Origin: Prevotella sp. | GTDB taxonomy: Bacteria; Bacteroidota; Bacteroidia; Bacteroidales; Bacteroidaceae | Length of the DNA stretch: 64,000 bases | Direction of reading: 5' to 3' | Assembly: GCA_017471465.1 (NCBI GenBank) | Contig: JAFUTI010000023.1 | Coordinates: forward strand, 124,001-188,000 | In this document: piece by piece, positions 34,231 to 43,498 of the stretch | How positions within the stretch are numbered: the first letter of the stretch is position 1 | How the letters are laid out: the number at the start of each line of letters is the position of its first letter | The notes under the pieces: model-generated | What the model was told of the DNA's origin: nothing | Seen by the model: the letters and a program-made list of their open reading frames with translations, nothing else | The model's database searches: none | Made by a program: the position numbers and the translations under genes

Positions 34231-36159
34231 TTATTTGAACGGCAAGTACCAGTTAGCGGGGTTGGTCAGATCCTTCGTGGGATTCTTGTAAGCCAGCTTG
34301 CGTGCCAGCCAGAGGCTGCCGAGGTTGCCGCCATAGAGACCCGACTCGTTCTTGTGGGTTGCCATACGCTTCAGGTCGTACCAGCGGTTACCCTCGAAGG
34401 CGGTCTCCAGTGCCAGTTCGTCGCAGATGAGGTCCTCAACGGCGTTGATGGTGTCGGCCTTGGTCGTACCGACGGCATACCCCTGAGCTGCCAGCTCCTC
34501 CAGTTTCAGACCGACCATACGGTCCATCTGGTAGGGCGACGTGCCGGTGTGATAGGTAGAGCCACCGGTAGCGGCGCTGATACCAGGATAGTCGCTGGCA
34601 GCCTTGCCGGCACCGTGGGTATGGATGCCGTATGCCCCTGCTGTAGGAAGCTCTGCCAGATACTCCGGTGTGAGAAGCGGATAGATGGTCTGCAACTTCT
34701 GGCGTGTCTCGTCGGTCACATACGGCATATAGTAGCTGCCGTCGGGATAGGTGGCGAGCATATGCTCGGTGACACCGTCCTTCAGGATGGCGAAGGCTGC
34801 ATCGGGCATACCCAGACGGTTGAAGCACTCAGCCAGCCGCAACCAGAGGGTGCTCACGCGGTAGAGGATGATGTTGGCATACTTATACTTGTCGATCCAC
34901 TGAATGGCGGTATCGCCGCTCTGCTCCTGATGGATAATGCTGCGCAGGCGCATGTCGCCGGCCTTCGAGATGCGGACACTATCGAAGAAGTCGGTCTGCG
35001 GTACGTGTGCAGCATAGTAGTAGTACTCGGTGGAGTCGCTGAGCTGGTTGAGGGCGTCGGAAGGCAACAGCTGAATCTCGTCAACGTAGGGCGCACCACT
35101 GCGCTGATTCTCCTCGGGCGTGGCATAATAGTCGAAGCCGAAGGTCAGGGGCACGTTGGTAGTCTTGCCGTTCTGGGCCGTAGAAGCCATAGGGATATAG
35201 GTCACAATGTCGTTCAGGTTGTTACGGCTGAAGATGATGCTCCAGGCTGTACCGGCATAGTTGACCGAGATCTGGTTGCGGTCGGGCAAATCTTCATCGT
35301 CAGCACCGCCGAAGCGACCGGTGCTCAGACTTTTAGAGACCATAGGAGCCAGGTAGTTGGCGGTCGTCTGCTTGGCTACGGTGGTGAAGTATTTGACATA
35401 GTGGCGGGCAGCAGCATCGTAGTTGCCGGCCTCCAGATACATATCGGCCAACACTACGTCGACAGGAATGAAACACAGGAACGGGACGAGCGCCTTCTGC
35501 GTGCTCTCCCAGTTGGGCGAACCGACGTTGATACCACCATTGGGATAGCCCAGCGACGGCACATCATAGCCCGAATAAGGCTCCAGGTCTGATGACAGGC
35601 GGCCGACAATCTCGCTCAGCGTCAACTCCGGATAGTTGACGTCAATCTGCGAGATCTGTGTCAACGGCTCCGTGAAGAACGGCACACGCTCGTAGTTGCG
35701 GCCCAGCTGCAGGTAAGCCCATGCACGGATGGCCTTCGCGGCAACATACTTGTCGATGATGACATTGGTAGAACCATTATACTGGTTGGTATCGCAGTGG
35801 GCGATATAGTAATTACAGTTGTTGATGACACGGTAATAGACGTAGGCCGAGTCATACTTGTTAGCTGTCGTGGCCGAGAAGTCAGCCAGCTGGCGCAAGT
35901 TGTTGTCGGTGTAAGTGGTGGTCTTCACCAAGTCGCCGCGCATCTCGCCCTGGAACACATACTGGTCGGCCAGCTCCTGCAAGCCCTGCAGAATACCGAA
36001 GGCATAGAACACCGAGTCGGTCTTCTCCGTTATCGACGGTTCAATGTTCTGGCGGGTACTCTCCGTCTCCAGCATGTCGGAGCAGGCTGTGAATGCCACC
36101 GTGGTGGCAAAGCCTACCAGACAAGCGGCAAGGATTGATTTTATGCTTTTAGTAATCAT
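34231..36159 (-). CDS. SusD/RagB-like glycan-binding lipoprotein (second pair)
   Basis: The start was set at the ATG at 36159; a longer reading would need a TTG inside the repeat before it. This is a 642-residue lipoprotein with Cys26 in the lipobox (...VAFTAC). SusD features include the TPR-like N-terminal segment ('YVAAKAIRAWAYLQLGRNYERVPFFTEPL') and the C-terminal 'ELALETAFEGNRWYDLKRMAT' and 'NPANWYLPF' motifs. It forms the surface lid of the adjacent SusC channel and binds the incoming glycan. It is the last gene of the seven-gene operon, separated from SusC only by a 36-bp gap filled by a 7-bp repeat, and followed by the terminator at 34171-34203. Confidence 0.9.
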   Translation of the reverse strand: MITKSIKSILAACLVGFATTVAFTACSDMLETESTRQNIEPSITEKTDSVFYAFGILQGLQELADQYVFQGEMRGDLVKTTTYTDNNLRQLADFSATTANKYDSAYVYYRVINNCNYYIAHCDTNQYNGSTNVIIDKYVAAKAIRAWAYLQLGRNYERVPFFTEPLTQISQIDVNYPELTLSEIVGRLSSDLEPYSGYDVPSLGYPNGGINVGSPNWESTQKALVPFLCFIPVDVVLADMYLEAGNYDAAARHYVKYFTTVAKQTTANYLAPMVSKSLSTGRFGGADDEDLPDRNQISVNYAGTAWSIIFSRNNLNDIVTYIPMASTAQNGKTTNVPLTFGFDYYATPEENQRSGAPYVDEIQLLPSDALNQLSDSTEYYYYAAHVPQTDFFDSVRISKAGDMRLRSIIHQEQSGDTAIQWIDKYKYANIILYRVSTLWLRLAECFNRLGMPDAAFAILKDGVTEHMLATYPDGSYYMPYVTDETRQKLQTIYPLLTPEYLAELPTAGAYGIHTHGAGKAASDYPGISAATGGSTYHTGTSPYQMDRMVGLKLEELAAQGYAVGTTKADTINAVEDLICDELALETAFEGNRWYDLKRMATHKNESGLYGGNLGSLWLARKLAYKNPTKDLTNPANWYLPFK

Positions 36160-36164
36160 AATTC

Positions 36165-36192
36165 TCAATTTTCAATTTTCAATTTTCAATCT
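36165..36192. repeat. Heptanucleotide repeat filling the SusC-SusD gap
   Basis: TCAATTT is repeated three times exactly, with a fourth unit TCAATCT; the period is exactly 7. The tract occupies nearly the whole 36-bp space between the SusC stop (36196) and the SusD start (36159), so it forms the SusD ribosome-binding region. Confidence 0.8.
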
Positions 36193-36195
36193 CGA

Positions 36196-39100
36196 TTACA
36201 GGTTAATCTTGATGCCTGCTGTGAACGTACGGCCCTGAGCCAGATTGCCGCAGTCGATGCCCTGATAGAGGACGCCGCTGCCGATGTAGAACTCAGGATC
36301 GCTGCCAAGGTAGCGGGTGACGGTAAACAGGTTCTGAGCCTCGGCCCATATCGACGCACCCTGGAGCCAGCTGGTCCATGACTGCGGGATGGGGATACGG
36401 TAGCTCAGGTGTACGGTCTTCAGACGCAGGTACGAGCCGTCCTCAATCCAACGGTCGCTGAAGCGGTTGTTGTTCATGGGGTCGCCATAGTTGGCACGGG
36501 GCAGTGTGGCCTGCTGACCCTCATAGCGCCAACGGCCTACCTCGGCAACCTGCTGGTTGTAGAAGTTGCTGCCGGCATTGAGGATAGAACGCTGGTAGTT
36601 ATAGACATCATTGCCCAACGAGTAGTTGAAGCCGATGTTCAGCGTCAGGTTCTTCCAGCTCACGTTGGCAAAGATATTGCCGTAGATGTCGGGATTGGGG
36701 TCGCCGATGATGGTCTTGTCGGCATCGGTAATCTTGCCGTCACCGTTAAGGTCGACGAAGTGGACGTCGCCAGCGACGAAGTTGTGGACATTGCCGGCGT
36801 TGTCTTCCATGCAGAGGTAGGTGCCGTTACCGGCAGCCTTGGCCTCGGCATCGGTCGAGAAGATGCCGCTGGTGCGGTAGCCGTAGAACAGTGCCACGGG
36901 ATTACCCTCTGAGGTGAGGATGTTGTTGTCGCCATAGACAGAGGTGGTATAGCTGCCGTCGGGCAGTGCCTTCACCTTGTTCTTATAGTGGCCGACAGAG
37001 GCGCCGACCTCCACATTCCAGTCTTTCAGCACCACAGGCTTGAAGGTAACGGTGGTTTCAAATCCCTGGTTCTGCAGCTCGCCGCCGTTACTCCAATAGC
37101 GGTTGATACCGCCGATAGGATTGGAGAAGCTCTTGAGCATCAGCAGGTTGTCGGTGTTGTGGATGAAGTAGTCGAACTTCACGCCGATGCGGTTGTCGAC
37201 GAGATAGGACTCCAGACCGATGTTCAGCTTCTTGGTCGACTCCCACTGAATCTTGTCGTTACCGATATTGGTGAGCTGGGTACCGATGGCAGAGCTGTTG
37301 TAGCGCACGGTGGTGTAGCTGGTACGGGCGGCATAGTTGCTGATGCCGTCGTTACCGGAGATGTCGAAACCGGCGTTCAGACGCAGGTAGTTGATACCGG
37401 CAGTCTTCGGGAACCACTTCTCATTGGTGAGCACCCAACCGACCTGTACACTGGGGAAGATGGCCCACTGTGTGCCGAAGAGCTTCAGACCGTCAGCGTT
37501 CTCACCGAAACGGCTGTTGGCCTCGGCCAGCAGTGACACGGTGGCGAAGTAGCGGTTCATGTAGTTGTAGTCGACATTGCCGTACCACTGAATCTGTGTC
37601 CACTCGTCGTTGACACCTGAGATGCTGCGGAATCCAGACCATTCTACCGACGGGTTCTTGTCGCTGGTAGCACCGGTGGCCTGCACGCCGACATCATTGC
37701 TGTCGAACGTGAAGGAGTTGTAGCGGGCACCGGCAAAGGCAGCCACGGTGTGGCGACCATACTGGTGGTTCCAGTCAATCTGTACCTTTCCGACGAAGTT
37801 GTTCTCCTTGGCAAACATCGACTGTGCCTTGGCATACACACGGCCCACGCCGGCAATGTTGAACGAGGGTACGCCCGTATAAGGCCGGAAGTAGCGCTGG
37901 GCATTACGGTTCAGCGTGTAGCTGAACAGTCCCGTGAGCTTCAGGTTGTCCGTCAGCGAGTAGACCGGCTCAACATGGACGTTGAAATAGGTGTTCTCAG
38001 CACGGTTCTTATTGTTGCCATTACCATTCTCAAGGACCGACAACGGGTTGGCCAGTGAGTAGGCATTGGTGTACTGCGAGAAGATGTCGTCGTAGCCGGA
38101 GAGGAGTGACGAATAGCCACCGGCACCGCCGTTGAGCAGTTTGTTATACTGATAGGGCGACACCAGAGGCGACTTCAGCATGGCCAGAGCCGTCGGCGAC
38201 ACGACAGTGCCGGTAGTGAAGTCGGCAGGCATACCGTTGTCAAAGACATCATTGGCAGTACGGGCGATGGAGATGTCGAACTTCGTCCGCAGGTTCCACA
38301 GGATGCTGATGTCGGTATTGAAGCGCAGGTTCATACGGTTGAAGCCGTTCTCCTTGGCAGAATACTGGGCATCGACATAGCCTACTGAGAGGTTATACAT
38401 ACCCACATCATCGCCACCCTGCACGTTGATGCTGTAGTTCTGGGTGATGGCACTGCGGTAGACCTCGTTGTTCCAATCGGTATTATTATGATAGGTATGA
38501 TAATAGTAACCGTCGGGATCGTCATTCAGGAAATGGAAGTCAATGGCCTGGTCGGCAATACCGCTGACAGTACCCAACAGCTCGGTGGCATAGTTACGAT
38601 ACTGCTCGGCATTCATCAGCGTGGGGAGCTGCGGTTTGAGGGTGACACCGGCAGAGATGTTGGCATCGATGCGGGTAGCCATCGACTTGCCTCGCTTGGT
38701 TTCGATGATGACCACACCATTGGCACCACGGGCACCATAGAGGGCGGTGGCGTTCTTCAGGACGGTGACCTTCTCCACATCATCGGGTGCAATGTTGGCC
38801 AGGATGTTGTTGAACTGGCCGTCGTGCAGCGAGTAGCGGTCGCGCTGCATGTCCTGCTCAATGCCGTCGACGATAATCAGCGGCTGGGCATCGCTGGTGA
38901 TGCTGTTCAGACCGCGGATGAACATCGAAGCACCGCCGTCGAGGGCTGCCGAACGCATCACGGTGTGCATGTCGCCCCCGAGCTTCGACGAGATCTCGTT
39001 ATCGACGGTGACACCGAAACGGTCCATCAGGGCTTCGCCCTTGGCGGTGTAGACAGTGCCACGGCCATACATCGGCTGGAACTTGTCGCGCAACATCTTG

Positions 39101-39510
39101 ATGGCTATCTGTCGTGTGGAGTCGCTGGTAGCAACGGCCACCTGCAGCGGCGCATACTCGGAAGCATACACATAGAGGGCTGTGGCAAACTCAGGCACAC
39201 GGATGTTGAACGAACCATCCTCCTCGGTCATCGCCGTATAGCGGATGTAGCCCAGGGCCTGCAACTGAATACCAGCCAGAGGCTTGCCTGTGGCCTGGTC
39301 GGTGACGACGCCACGAAGGGTCACTAACGGATAGTTCTCCTTGACAGCCTTGCGGACAGGCTGCTTGGCAGCGGTCTCCACTTCCTCTTCATCGTCATCC
39401 TCGCTCTGGGCTGCTGCGGGCAGTGCGCAGAAGCAGGATGCCAGTACGCAGAACAGCAGTCGCTGACTGGCTGTCTGCCAAAGATTGATTATGGTGCTCT
39501 TCATCTTCAT
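36196..39510 (-). CDS. SusC/RagA-like TonB-dependent transporter (second pair)
   Basis: This is a 1104-residue outer-membrane protein: signal peptide to about 35, an acidic stretch SEDDDEEEVE, then a carboxypeptidase-D-like domain ('LRGVVTDQATGKPLAGIQLQALG'). The plug follows ('FIRGLNSITSDAQPLIIVDGIEQD', 'LYGARGANGVVIIETKRG'), then a 22-strand barrel ending in an aromatic-rich C-terminus ('QGRTFTAGIKINL'). SusC channels import oligosaccharides captured by SusD, powered by TonB. The acidic N-terminal insert is not present in the other SusC of the window. Its ATG overlaps the stop of the fasciclin gene by 4 bp (39507-39510), so the pair is translationally coupled. Confidence 0.92.
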   Translation of the reverse strand: MKMKSTIINLWQTASQRLLFCVLASCFCALPAAAQSEDDDEEEVETAAKQPVRKAVKENYPLVTLRGVVTDQATGKPLAGIQLQALGYIRYTAMTEEDGSFNIRVPEFATALYVYASEYAPLQVAVATSDSTRQIAIKMLRDKFQPMYGRGTVYTAKGEALMDRFGVTVDNEISSKLGGDMHTVMRSAALDGGASMFIRGLNSITSDAQPLIIVDGIEQDMQRDRYSLHDGQFNNILANIAPDDVEKVTVLKNATALYGARGANGVVIIETKRGKSMATRIDANISAGVTLKPQLPTLMNAEQYRNYATELLGTVSGIADQAIDFHFLNDDPDGYYYHTYHNNTDWNNEVYRSAITQNYSINVQGGDDVGMYNLSVGYVDAQYSAKENGFNRMNLRFNTDISILWNLRTKFDISIARTANDVFDNGMPADFTTGTVVSPTALAMLKSPLVSPYQYNKLLNGGAGGYSSLLSGYDDIFSQYTNAYSLANPLSVLENGNGNNKNRAENTYFNVHVEPVYSLTDNLKLTGLFSYTLNRNAQRYFRPYTGVPSFNIAGVGRVYAKAQSMFAKENNFVGKVQIDWNHQYGRHTVAAFAGARYNSFTFDSNDVGVQATGATSDKNPSVEWSGFRSISGVNDEWTQIQWYGNVDYNYMNRYFATVSLLAEANSRFGENADGLKLFGTQWAIFPSVQVGWVLTNEKWFPKTAGINYLRLNAGFDISGNDGISNYAARTSYTTVRYNSSAIGTQLTNIGNDKIQWESTKKLNIGLESYLVDNRIGVKFDYFIHNTDNLLMLKSFSNPIGGINRYWSNGGELQNQGFETTVTFKPVVLKDWNVEVGASVGHYKNKVKALPDGSYTTSVYGDNNILTSEGNPVALFYGYRTSGIFSTDAEAKAAGNGTYLCMEDNAGNVHNFVAGDVHFVDLNGDGKITDADKTIIGDPNPDIYGNIFANVSWKNLTLNIGFNYSLGNDVYNYQRSILNAGSNFYNQQVAEVGRWRYEGQQATLPRANYGDPMNNNRFSDRWIEDGSYLRLKTVHLSYRIPIPQSWTSWLQGASIWAEAQNLFTVTRYLGSDPEFYIGSGVLYQGIDCGNLAQGRTFTAGIKINL

Positions 39511-41261
39511 TTGTTTTTAGCTTCAAATTCTTCCAGTTCTACCGGTCTCAGCAGGAATGCGGCGATGCGCACATCGCGTGTGTAGGTGGCCAACTGACTG
39601 CTGTTAAACACGCTAATGGGGGAGGTGACACGGATGCTGGGATAGATATCTTCCAGTCCTCGGTAGTTCACAGGGAATGTGAACTGGCCAATGAACACGG
39701 TATCGGTCTTCTCGGGATTGTTCACGAAGGCTGTGGTACCATCAACCTTCGAAGGAACGGCAGGCAGCTTGTCGCCGGCCTTCAGAGCGTCGGCGTAGGC
39801 TTTGCTGAAGTTGTAGACCTGCGTGTTGCCCTTGGCGTCGCAGTAGTTCAGCTGGAAGTTCAGCCAGTTAGGACGTGCGTCGTCAGCAAGAAGAGCCGAC
39901 GGCATGAACACCACGTAGAAGTTGTAGGTCGTTGACATGACATCAGGCAGCGACACGCAGAAGTCGGGCTTGGCACGGTCGCCACCAGGGGAGATCCAGC
40001 CGTAGGTATACTCCGTCAGTTCGGTGTCGGGACCGAAGATGGCTGTCAGCTTGGAGCCGTTGTAACCCACCACCGTACGGCGGTTCACCTGTGCCGAAGC
40101 TGGGAAGAGGTTTGCCAGATAGCGATACATCGGGAACTCCAGGTCGGGGCAGTAGGTCTCCCACGGATAGAAGGCCAGACTGTCGACCAGTCGGGCATAG
40201 CCGTTACTCATCGGGATAGGCTCTCCGACTGTAGCTCCCAGGATGTCGCCAGGGTTCGAGAACTTGGTGCGTGTCGTCGTACGCATCGTGTCGGTATACT
40301 CACCATTGCCGACAATCCACTGGTTGTACATGTCGTTATTGCTGTAGATGAGGTTACGGACGATGTGACGGCGCACCAGCGAGTCGGCCATATAGGCGGC
40401 ATTCACCGTCGCAGTCTTCGTCTTCGTATCGGTGGCACTGGTGTAGCTCTCCACATCGTGCATCTTTGTGGTACCGATGAAGTTGTAGTAGGGTTTCACA
40501 CGGTTATACATCTCCATGAACGCCTTGTCGGTAGGCATGATGAACGTATAGGAGCTGTCCTCATTGGAGATGCGGGCATTGAGCTGGTTGACCAGCGTGT
40601 TGACGGTCACCATCACGGAGTCGATATAGGTCTGCACACCGTTGACCATCGGACCAATCACCGAGGCACTCGGGTCGAGATAGGTGTACTCATAGCGCAT
40701 GAAATGGTTGCGCAGCGAGTCGAAGTCCTCACCCACTTTCAGGTATTCGTACAGGTTGGGATAGAACTTGGCGGCACCGTCCATCAGGTGCATAATACCG
40801 TTGGTGCTGGGCAGGTTGACACGGTTGATGGGCAGTCCGTCGAACGTATAGCTGCCATCACCCTCGAAGGTGAACGACTTCTTGTTGAGCATGTGCACAC
40901 GCTCGTCGATCTTGCCGGAGGCGGCATGGCCGTACTCAGCAATATGACCCTTGACAAACTGTGTGAGCAGGGCTTCCTTGTCAAGACCCTGGTAGTCGGC
41001 TACGCTGAACGTGCCGTTGACCGGTGCCCACACCGTCAGCGAGCGCGACGTGTTGAGCGTGGCGTCATAACCGCTTTGCTGAACCAGGGCGGCGAAGTCA
41101 GAGAGCAGCGGGTTTTGAGAGATATTCTCCCACAGCGTCTGGTTGCCGGCTGCCGTCTGGTCGACAGGCGTCTCGTTATAGTCAGCAAAATCGGTGCACG
41201 ATGTGGCGGCAAGCATGCCGGCCGCCATCATCGCTATACCTATATATTTGTTTTGTTTCAT
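39507..41261 (-). CDS. Fasciclin-domain lipoprotein 1 of the SusCD operon
   Basis: This is a 584-residue lipoprotein (Cys22 in ATSCTDF). Residues about 40-175 form a FAS1 domain ('LTVWAPVNGTFSVADYQGL', then 'NGIMHLMDGA' as the second FAS1 signature). A second, larger FAS1-like domain follows (about 175-380, 'YTFIMPTDKAFMEMYNRV'). The rest is beta-rich and resembles a carbohydrate-binding sandwich. In standard PULs this slot holds a SusE/F-type surface glycan-binding protein, so I infer a surface ligand-binding or adhesive role. It sits directly before SusC with a 4-bp overlap. FAS1 proteins of PULs have no well-defined biochemical function that I can name. Confidence 0.75.
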   Translation of the reverse strand: MKQNKYIGIAMMAAGMLAATSCTDFADYNETPVDQTAAGNQTLWENISQNPLLSDFAALVQQSGYDATLNTSRSLTVWAPVNGTFSVADYQGLDKEALLTQFVKGHIAEYGHAASGKIDERVHMLNKKSFTFEGDGSYTFDGLPINRVNLPSTNGIMHLMDGAAKFYPNLYEYLKVGEDFDSLRNHFMRYEYTYLDPSASVIGPMVNGVQTYIDSVMVTVNTLVNQLNARISNEDSSYTFIMPTDKAFMEMYNRVKPYYNFIGTTKMHDVESYTSATDTKTKTATVNAAYMADSLVRRHIVRNLIYSNNDMYNQWIVGNGEYTDTMRTTTRTKFSNPGDILGATVGEPIPMSNGYARLVDSLAFYPWETYCPDLEFPMYRYLANLFPASAQVNRRTVVGYNGSKLTAIFGPDTELTEYTYGWISPGGDRAKPDFCVSLPDVMSTTYNFYVVFMPSALLADDARPNWLNFQLNYCDAKGNTQVYNFSKAYADALKAGDKLPAVPSKVDGTTAFVNNPEKTDTVFIGQFTFPVNYRGLEDIYPSIRVTSPISVFNSSQLATYTRDVRIAAFLLRPVELEEFEAKNK

Positions 41262-41296
41262 AGAATAAAATCTTAACTGTTAATCGCAAAACGAAT

Positions 41297-41317
41297 ACTC
41301 TTAACTCTTAACTCATA
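41297..41317. repeat. Heptanucleotide repeat between two fasciclin genes
   Basis: ACTCTTA, ACTCTTA, ACTCATA: three 7-bp units immediately after the stop of fasciclin gene 2 (41318-41320). Related text (TCTTAACTGTTAA) lies about 20 bp downstream, so most of the 56-bp gap is built of this sequence. Confidence 0.65.
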
Positions 41318-43480
41318 TTAGAACCAGTCCTCAGAATAGGTGTCGTTATCGACGATGTCGACGGGAACGAACTCAATATAGTCGAACTGCCACTTACGGG
41401 CCAGGTTGCCCTCGTTGGCGATGACGTTCTTGATACGGAACCAGTACTCGCCGCTCTGCTTGAACTGCATACGTCCCATGATCTTACGCAGACTGTTGTT
41501 ACCCGTCGTCGTATAGCGCATGTTACGCTTGTCGTCGATGACACCGGCGGTGGTGTTCAGGTCGTTATAGTCGGCATGGTCGGCGTAGGAGTACAGACCG
41601 CGCATATAGCCACGGTTGCGCATAGAGGCATCGGTAGCCACACCGTAGTCGTCCTCGTCAGTAAAGACGGTCCAGCCGATGCGGGGGTCGGTAATATCGA
41701 TACGCACGTCGAGGGGGATGTCCAAGGCCATCATCGACTGCTGCGACCTCGAAGTACCCAGATAGAACTGCATCATACCACCGTGACCCATCGGGGTGTA
41801 GAAGACACGGAACTCGTAGGTGTTGCTGGGCACCGGCGGCAGTTTGATTGCCAGGTCATAGTCGCCCCAGCCCTGGAATGTGTCGCTCTGCCAGGCATTG
41901 AAGGCACCCTTCACATTGTAGCGGAAGCGGTTCTCGGAGGTGTAGCTCACGACACCGTCAAAGTAGTTCAGCGGGAACGCCACACGGGCACCACTGCCAC
42001 CGCCGTTGAGAGCACTGATCTCGGAGCTGTTCGACATACGGAAGCCGTTGTTGATAAACTCCGGCAGGAACGTTGTGGAGTCGAAGCGCAGACGCTCGTG
42101 AAGCACGCCCTTGGGTACCTGCTCGTCATAGACCAGCATACCCTGGATAGAGTGGATGTAGCCGTTGTAGGTCTGCACGTTCCAGTTCTGAACGCCTTCG
42201 GCATGGTCTGACGTACGGTTGATCTTCACACCCTTGAACACCTCCTGGTGCAGGGCAGCACTTCCCATGGTTCCCAGCTCGTCGGTCAGCGAATTGAACG
42301 CTACATAGCGGTTGATAAACAGCGAGCGGCGGGAAACCATCGGCTGGGGCTGCCAGATCTTCAGGATGGTGCCGGGGAGCATCGTCTCATAATAGTCGTA
42401 GGGCGAAGCGCCGTTGGTATAGTTCCATGTGTTGGCCTTCTGCCACTTGGAGTTACGCTCGTAGACCATCTCGTCCTCAGGCATACCGGCATATAATATA
42501 TGGTACGCGACGAACATGTTCAGCGCATTGAAACGGTTGGTATAGTCATCACCGGTGCTCACGCTGTTACCCGTCTCGTCCAAGTAGTCATACCAGGAGG
42601 CGGCACCGCCGTAGACGCGGTTGGCGTAAGCGATGAGGTCGTTGATGTTGTTGATGCCGTTCAGGTGCATGATGGAGTCAGGCTCAGCAAAGACCGTGAA
42701 CTTGATCAGACACTCATCAGGCGCATACAAGTCATTAGTAGTGTTACCGTTGGAGTCGACGTCCTTGATGTCGCTGATGGTATAAGTGGCATCCTTCTTC
42801 GACTTCGTCAGCGAGTCGGCAAGGCCGGTGAGCTCCAGGGCCTCGGCAAAGATGCTGAACTCCGACAGACGCTTGATTTCCTCCGACAGCAGGCGGGTGT
42901 TACGGGGAATCACCTGGTCGATGATGTGAACCACACCATTGGTCACCTTGTTGTCGGGACTGATGATGGTTGCCTTGTTGTTGAGGATAATAGCACCGGT
43001 AGCATCGCTGATGGTCACGGGGATACGCAACATCGTGCTGATGCTTGAACCCAGATCGATAGTATTGCTGGCCTCACTGTTCGACAGATGATAACGGGCA
43101 ATATCGTTACAGAGGCTGTCGGTGAGTCCCTCCAGCGAGTTGGCTGTCATGCCGTTGTGGGGGATGCTGGCCTCCTCGTCATTGTAGAGCTCATTGATAT
43201 AGGTTGCCACGGCCTCGTTATTGGGGATGAAGCACGTATACTCACCGTAAGACGCGAGGTTACGGTCAAGACCCACACGGGTGAGGATATACTTGAACGA
43301 TGACAGCTGCTCAGTGCGGTTGATGAAGTCGGCGGCTGTCTCACCGGTAGCGGTGAACAGGTCCGACTCGTCGGGCTCTGGGTTACAGCTCACGAGTCCC
43401 ATCGGGCCGATGAGTGCCATGAGCCCCATCACTCCGAGAAGCCTCATCTGGCGCATGATTGTCTTAAAATTATTCTTCAT
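41318..43480 (-). CDS. Fasciclin-domain lipoprotein 2 of the SusCD operon
   Basis: The start was set at 43480 because an AAAGGAGG stands 7 nt before it; the ATG six bases upstream would leave one base. This is a 720-residue lipoprotein with Cys32 in the lipobox (GLVSC). A FAS1 domain covers about 48-200 ('EYTCFIPNNEAVATYINELY', 'GVVHIIDQVIP'), a second FAS1-like domain about 205-490 ('LIKFTVFAEPDSIM', 'GYIHSIQGMLVYDEQV'), and a C-terminal beta-sandwich ('TYEFRVFYTPMGHGGMMQFYLG') could bind glycan. The signal-peptide core is built from a 9-bp repeat. It lies between SusD (18-bp gap) and fasciclin gene 1. Surface binding is inferred from position. Confidence 0.75.
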   Translation of the reverse strand: MKNNFKTIMRQMRLLGVMGLMALIGPMGLVSCNPEPDESDLFTATGETAADFINRTEQLSSFKYILTRVGLDRNLASYGEYTCFIPNNEAVATYINELYNDEEASIPHNGMTANSLEGLTDSLCNDIARYHLSNSEASNTIDLGSSISTMLRIPVTISDATGAIILNNKATIISPDNKVTNGVVHIIDQVIPRNTRLLSEEIKRLSEFSIFAEALELTGLADSLTKSKKDATYTISDIKDVDSNGNTTNDLYAPDECLIKFTVFAEPDSIMHLNGINNINDLIAYANRVYGGAASWYDYLDETGNSVSTGDDYTNRFNALNMFVAYHILYAGMPEDEMVYERNSKWQKANTWNYTNGASPYDYYETMLPGTILKIWQPQPMVSRRSLFINRYVAFNSLTDELGTMGSAALHQEVFKGVKINRTSDHAEGVQNWNVQTYNGYIHSIQGMLVYDEQVPKGVLHERLRFDSTTFLPEFINNGFRMSNSSEISALNGGGSGARVAFPLNYFDGVVSYTSENRFRYNVKGAFNAWQSDTFQGWGDYDLAIKLPPVPSNTYEFRVFYTPMGHGGMMQFYLGTSRSQQSMMALDIPLDVRIDITDPRIGWTVFTDEDDYGVATDASMRNRGYMRGLYSYADHADYNDLNTTAGVIDDKRNMRYTTTGNNSLRKIMGRMQFKQSGEYWFRIKNVIANEGNLARKWQFDYIEFVPVDIVDNDTYSEDWF
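43391..43435. repeat. 9-bp repeat forming a signal-peptide core
   Basis: Five degenerate 9-bp units on the minus strand (GGAGTGATG, GGGCTCATG, GCACTCATC, GGCCCGATG, GGACTCGTG) encode GVM GLM ALI GPM GLV, the whole hydrophobic core of the lipoprotein signal peptide of fasciclin protein 2. Confidence 0.7.
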
Positions 43481-43487
43481 TGTCATT

Positions 43488-43495
43488 CCTCCTTT
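43488..43495 (-). promoter_or_regulatory. Strong Shine-Dalgarno sequence deciding the fasciclin-2 start
   Basis: AAAGGAGG on the minus strand has 7 nt to the ATG at 43480 but only 1 nt to the ATG at 43486. Such a site is unusual here, since almost all other starts have AT-rich leaders without Shine-Dalgarno. Confidence 0.6.
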
Positions 43496-43498
43496 GCT

